A stretch of DNA of 8,381 nucleotides from Alphaproteobacteria bacterium. Its GTDB lineage: Bacteria; Pseudomonadota; Alphaproteobacteria; Rhizobiales; Xanthobacteraceae. The notes beneath the pieces were generated by a model. It did no database searches and was not told the origin of the DNA. It saw only the letters and a list, made by a program, of their open reading frames with translations. Position numbers and translations under genes: made by a program. Shown here in pieces: positions 5,732-8,381 of the stretch (positions within the stretch are counted from its first letter, which is position 1; every line of letters starts with the position of its first letter). The DNA lies in the NCBI GenBank assembly GCA_005883445.1, contig VAZL01000075.1, positions 1 to 8,381 on the forward strand, read 5' to 3'.

Positions 5732-7253
5732 CGGGACCGACCTCGGGTTGGCTCGCGGGCGTTGCAAAGGGCAGATGGATCGACACCGTGGTGCCTTGAT
5801 CGGCGCCTGCGCTCGCAGCCTCGATCTTGCCGCCGTTGGCGGTGACGAAGGCCTTCGCGATCCACAGGCCAAGACCCGACCCCGAGGTCGTGGCCGCGTG
5901 GCGGGCGCCGCGGAAGAATCGCTCGCCGAGCTGCGCGTTCTCCTGCGCCGTCAGCCCGACACCCTCGTCATGGACCGAAAGCACGACGTCGCGGCCGTTG
6001 CGCTTGGCGGCGACGGTGATCGGCGAGCCCGGCGGCGAATATTTCGCCGCGTTGTCGACGATTTGTCCGAATGCCTGCTCGACCAACACAGGATCCACAT
6101 AGATGAACGGCAGATTCGAATCCACGTCGAGCGAGAGGGTATGCGCGGAGAGCCGCCGACGCCGGCGCTCGAGCGCGGAATTGACGATATCCTGCGGCTC
6201 GATCCATTCCTGCCGCGGCCTGATCTGTGCGCGGCTGATCCGAGTCGCATCGAGGAGATTCTGGATATCGTTATTGAGGCGATCCGCCTCGTCACGCACG
6301 ACGCCAGCGAGCGAGGTGAGCCGCTCGTCCTTGGCGATCACCGCGGATTTGCTCAACACCGTCGCGGCGCCGAGGATCGAGGCCAGCGGCGTGCGCAATT
6401 CGTGCGAGACCGAGCCGATCAGCGCCTCGCGCAGCAGCTCGGTCTCGGAACGCATTTTCGCGTCGTTGAGCGCGCGCGCGACGTCGAGCCGCTCGAGCGT
6501 GGCGGCGGCGTCAGACAGCACGTCGTCGACGCGCTTGCGTACCTCATCGATGTCACTTGGCCGGACGCTGCCGAGATCGATGGCGATGACGCCGAAGTCG
6601 GTATTTTTCTGCGATACGCGACGCACCAGCCAGATGTCGCCGGCGCCGTCGTCCACCGTGGTCGCGAGCGTGCGGCCGGCTTGAACCTCCGCAATCGCGG
6701 AATGCACGCGCTGCGACAACGCGCCCTGGTCGGGTTTGGCATCGCGATCGCCGCCGGAGCCCGTTCCGAACAACACCACCTTGCGCTGGACGAGGCTCGC
6801 CAGATGCTGCTCGATCGCGAGATAGATGTCCGCGGCGGATGACGCCGCCGCCAGCCGGCGCGAGAAGGCGTAGAGATCGCCCATTTCCTTTTCGCGTTTG
6901 CGCGCGATTTCGGTTTGCATCTTCATCGAATTCGCAAGGTGGCTGGTGACCCCGGCGACCACCATGAACAACACGAGATTGAGGATTTCGTTCGGCCGCG
7001 CGAGGTAGAAGCTGTAGTACGGCGAAAAGAAAAAGTATCCCGACCAGAGCACGCCCGCGACCGCCGCAACCAGCGCCGGGATCAGGCCGAGGTGCCAGCC
7101 CGCGAGCAGCACCGGCAGCAGATAGATGACGGAGCCGCGGCGTACCTCCAGCGATTGGGTCAGCGCATAGACCACGACCGTGGTCACGGCCACCATCACC
7201 AGGGCGATGGCGCTGCCGCGCAATTCGCGTCGAACCGCGTCCATTCCAACCAC
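5724..7253 (-). CDS. KdpD-like sensor histidine kinase lacking the N-terminal KdpD/Usp domains
   Basis: A 509-residue inner-membrane histidine kinase that matches the C-terminal half of KdpD. It begins almost directly with four membrane segments (about 13-31, 42-58, 59-75, 88-104; the DUF4118 region), followed by a basic stretch KMQTEIARKREK (111-122) like the arginine cluster after the KdpD membrane domain, then a GAF-like sensor region (about 125-255). The kinase core has His284 in SVSHELRTPLAS, N-box IVDNAAKYS with Asn401, G1 DEGVGL (429-434), FFRG (446-449) and G2 GSGLGL (458-463), so it looks active. Classical KdpD is about 900 residues; the roughly 400-residue cytoplasmic KdpD plus Usp region is absent, and no remnant of it is seen upstream. 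The start is GTG at 7253, with AGGAGG 7 nt before it; ATG at 7244 is the alternative. Its partner is the overlapping KdpE-like regulator. The signal it senses cannot be inferred from potassium alone. Confidence 0.88.
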   Translation of the reverse strand: MVGMDAVRRELRGSAIALVMVAVTTVVVYALTQSLEVRRGSVIYLLPVLLAGWHLGLIPALVAAVAGVLWSGYFFFSPYYSFYLARPNEILNLVLFMVVAGVTSHLANSMKMQTEIARKREKEMGDLYAFSRRLAAASSAADIYLAIEQHLASLVQRKVVLFGTGSGGDRDAKPDQGALSQRVHSAIAEVQAGRTLATTVDDGAGDIWLVRRVSQKNTDFGVIAIDLGSVRPSDIDEVRKRVDDVLSDAAATLERLDVARALNDAKMRSETELLREALIGSVSHELRTPLASILGAATVLSKSAVIAKDERLTSLAGVVRDEADRLNNDIQNLLDATRISRAQIRPRQEWIEPQDIVNSALERRRRRLSAHTLSLDVDSNLPFIYVDPVLVEQAFGQIVDNAAKYSPPGSPITVAAKRNGRDVVLSVHDEGVGLTAQENAQLGERFFRGARHAATTSGSGLGLWIAKAFVTANGGKIEAASAGADQGTTVSIHLPFATPASQPEVGPDD

Positions 7254-7260
7254 GGACCAT

Positions 7261-7266
7261 CCTCCT
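7261..7266 (-). promoter_or_regulatory. Ribosome binding site that decides the kinase GTG start
   Basis: AGGAGG on the minus strand lies 7 nt before GTG (7253-7251). An ATG at 7260-7258 directly abuts the site and is out of frame, so it is too close to be used; the in-frame ATG at 7244 is 16 nt away. GTG is therefore the best-placed start. Confidence 0.7.
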
Positions 7267-7421
7267 GCGCCGCGACGGCGCGCTGGGATGAGCCAAAGAT
7301 AGTACTCCCGCCCCGGACGGTCATCCCTCAGCCAGCTTGCTGGTTAAGGGGGCTTTGCGTTGGCGGAATGGGCGGTCCGACGGCCGAGCGGGTTTATACG
7401 CGCCGTTTATGCGCGGTTGCC

Positions 7422-7449
7422 TTGTCTGTCGGCGCGCGCGCAATATGCT
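7422..7449 (+). promoter_or_regulatory. Possible sigma-70 promoter for the hydrolase gene
   Basis: TTGTCT (7422-7427), a 16-bp spacer and TATGCT (7444-7449) each match four of six consensus bases. It would give a leader of roughly 70-75 nt. In DNA of this base composition such matches can occur by chance. Confidence 0.3.
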
Positions 7450-7514
7450 TCAAGCCAGACGCGCTGCGAGATGACTGGCGACAAGTCCCGAACGCCGATC
7501 TTCCGTCATCTGAC

Positions 7515-7521
7515 GGGGGAG
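7515..7521 (+). promoter_or_regulatory. Ribosome binding site of the hydrolase gene
   Basis: GGGGGAG lies 7 nt before ATG 7529. An in-frame TGA at 7511-7513 excludes starts further upstream, so the start is well fixed. Confidence 0.75.
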
Positions 7522-7528
7522 CTTGCTC

Positions 7529-8381
7529 ATGATCTGCATCGACGGAAATTGGCGCGCGGCAGCGGCCGCCTTGCTGCTGGCGACGGGAGGAAGCGCAATG
7601 GCGGGATCGCTCGGCGGGCCGTTGGAGCTGCAAGACGAAGGCAGCTTCTTCGTCAACGGCCAACTCACCCAGTCGACGCATCCCGGCACCGCGGTCGGGG
7701 GCATCTCGCAATCCGGCACGATCACAGTCAACCAGATGTACGTCCAATACCGCATCCCGAAGACGGTCAGCGGGCCGGCGATGGTCATGGTGCACGGCTC
7801 CGGCCATACCGGCGCCACCTATGAGACCACCCCTGACGGGCGCGAGGGCTGGGCGACCTATTTCGCCCGCAAGGGTTTCCCGGTTTACGTCGTCGACCAT
7901 TCCGGGCGCGGGCGCTCGGGCTTCAACCCCACGGTGATCAACCGCGCGCGTGCCGAATCCAATGCTGCTTTGCTGCCCGACATCCAGATCGCGCCGCGCG
8001 AGCGGGCCTGGTATTTCTTCCGCATCGGCGCGACCTATCCGACCCCCTTCCCCGGCTCGCAGTTTCCGGTCGAGGCGTTCGACCAATACACCGCGCAGCT
8101 CGTGCCCAACGCGGAGGCGACGCTACCCGGCGCCGGCGCCAATACCGTGCAGGCGCTCGGCGCGCTGCTCGACAAGATCGGTCCCGCGGTCGTGATGGTG
8201 CATTCGCAGTCCGGCGCCTACGGCATGGACCTCGTGCGCGCCCGCGCCGCCAAGATGCTGGGCTTCATCAATATCGAGGGCAATTGCGCACCGGTGACGG
8301 CGGACGAAGTGGTGAAGATCTTTTCCAAGGTTCCGCTGCTCTCAGTGTGGGGCGACAACAGCCGGGGCGCGCCCGGGCCGA
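7529..8381 (+). CDS. Exported alpha/beta hydrolase (C-terminus cut by window edge)
   Basis: 284 residues are visible of a probable esterase-type alpha/beta-fold hydrolase. The N-terminus MICIDGNWRAAAAALLLATGGSAMA is a signal peptide (cleavage likely after AMA, 25), so the enzyme should act in the periplasm or outside the cell. Then come GSFFVNGQ (38-45), QMYVQYRIP (69-77), the oxyanion-loop motif VMVHGSGHTG (86-95), TPDGREGWATYFARKGFPVYVVDHSGRGRSG (101-131) and the nucleophile elbow VMVHSQSGAYG (222-232). In the last, Ser226 aligns with the serine of the usual GHSQGG, with Val replacing the first Gly and Ser the second. Asp276 in SVWGDN is a candidate acid; Glu250 is an alternative. The catalytic histidine should lie beyond the window. 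I do not recognise a specific substrate. It is divergent from the kinase operon, so it could be a target of that pair, but nothing in the sequence proves it. Confidence 0.88.
   Translation, partial: MICIDGNWRAAAAALLLATGGSAMAGSLGGPLELQDEGSFFVNGQLTQSTHPGTAVGGISQSGTITVNQMYVQYRIPKTVSGPAMVMVHGSGHTGATYETTPDGREGWATYFARKGFPVYVVDHSGRGRSGFNPTVINRARAESNAALLPDIQIAPRERAWYFFRIGATYPTPFPGSQFPVEAFDQYTAQLVPNAEATLPGAGANTVQALGALLDKIGPAVVMVHSQSGAYGMDLVRARAAKMLGFINIEGNCAPVTADEVVKIFSKVPLLSVWGDNSRGAPGP

Larger units (their letters stand above)
7254..7528. promoter_or_regulatory. Divergent promoter region, kinase operon / hydrolase
   Basis: The 275-bp gap between two outward-facing genes. Visible items: the minus-strand Shine-Dalgarno site at 7266-7261; a -10-like TACTAT on the minus strand (7304-7299) without a good -35; an inverted repeat CCAGC-TT-GCTGG (7332-7343), a candidate operator between the two transcription units; a possible plus-strand promoter at 7422-7449; and the hydrolase ribosome binding site. 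No credible gene is seen. Confidence 0.55.

Noticed and set aside
5472..6842. 456-residue open frame on the plus strand opposite the response regulator and kinase
   Set aside because: Antisense shadow in high-GC DNA; it crosses the junction of two real genes and shows no domain or ribosome binding site.
7394..8086. 230-residue minus-strand frame overlapping the hydrolase
   Set aside because: Shadow of the hydrolase gene, which has a signal peptide, ribosome binding site and family motifs on the other strand.

Overview
The window is high-GC (about 64% by eye) chromosomal DNA from an alphaproteobacterium, most likely in the Hyphomicrobiales near Bradyrhizobium, Rhodopseudomonas or Xanthobacteraceae. 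The reasons are the alpha-type Ffh sequence (G4 motif TRVD, followed by GDGRGGAAL), two solitary TTT/Bug-type periplasmic binding proteins, and an intergenic palindrome of the CCCTCGTCC...CAGGATGAGGG type that I associate with these genomes. No phage, IS, CRISPR, tRNA or rRNA gene is visible.

Layout: (1) 1-1118, minus strand: ffh, the SRP GTPase, cut by the left edge. (2) 1119-1444: non-coding, with a palindromic repeat next to the ffh start. (3) 1445-2428 plus and 2453-3424 minus: two convergent, divergent-in-sequence TTT substrate-binding proteins with no membrane subunits nearby. (4) 3563-4665 plus: two overlapping genes for the alpha and beta halves of a ThDP-dependent decarboxylase of the sulfopyruvate/phosphonopyruvate decarboxylase type (ComD/ComE-like). 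They are divergent from the second binding protein and have a perfect 9-bp inverted repeat just before the ribosome binding site. (5) 4666-5008: an AT-richer intergenic tract with 11-bp-phased ACAGG repeats and the terminator of the next operon. (6) 5009-7253, minus: a KdpE-like response regulator and a KdpD-like sensor kinase, overlapping by 8 nt. The kinase lacks the whole N-terminal KdpD/Usp cytoplasmic region, and no kdpFABC is present. (7) 7254-7528: divergent promoter region. (8) 7529 to the right edge, plus: an exported alpha/beta hydrolase, incomplete.

How they may work together: the binding proteins could capture a small carboxylate (or sulfonate/phosphonate) in the periplasm and the ComDE-like enzyme could decarboxylate a 2-oxo acid derived from it. 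This is inference from context; the substrate cannot be read from the sequence. The two-component pair is a self-contained unit whose targets are not visible. Ffh is housekeeping and unrelated to the rest. Nothing here is clearly a new system. The points most worth a second look are the decarboxylase/binding-protein cluster with its leader hairpin, the shortened KdpD, and the phased repeats.
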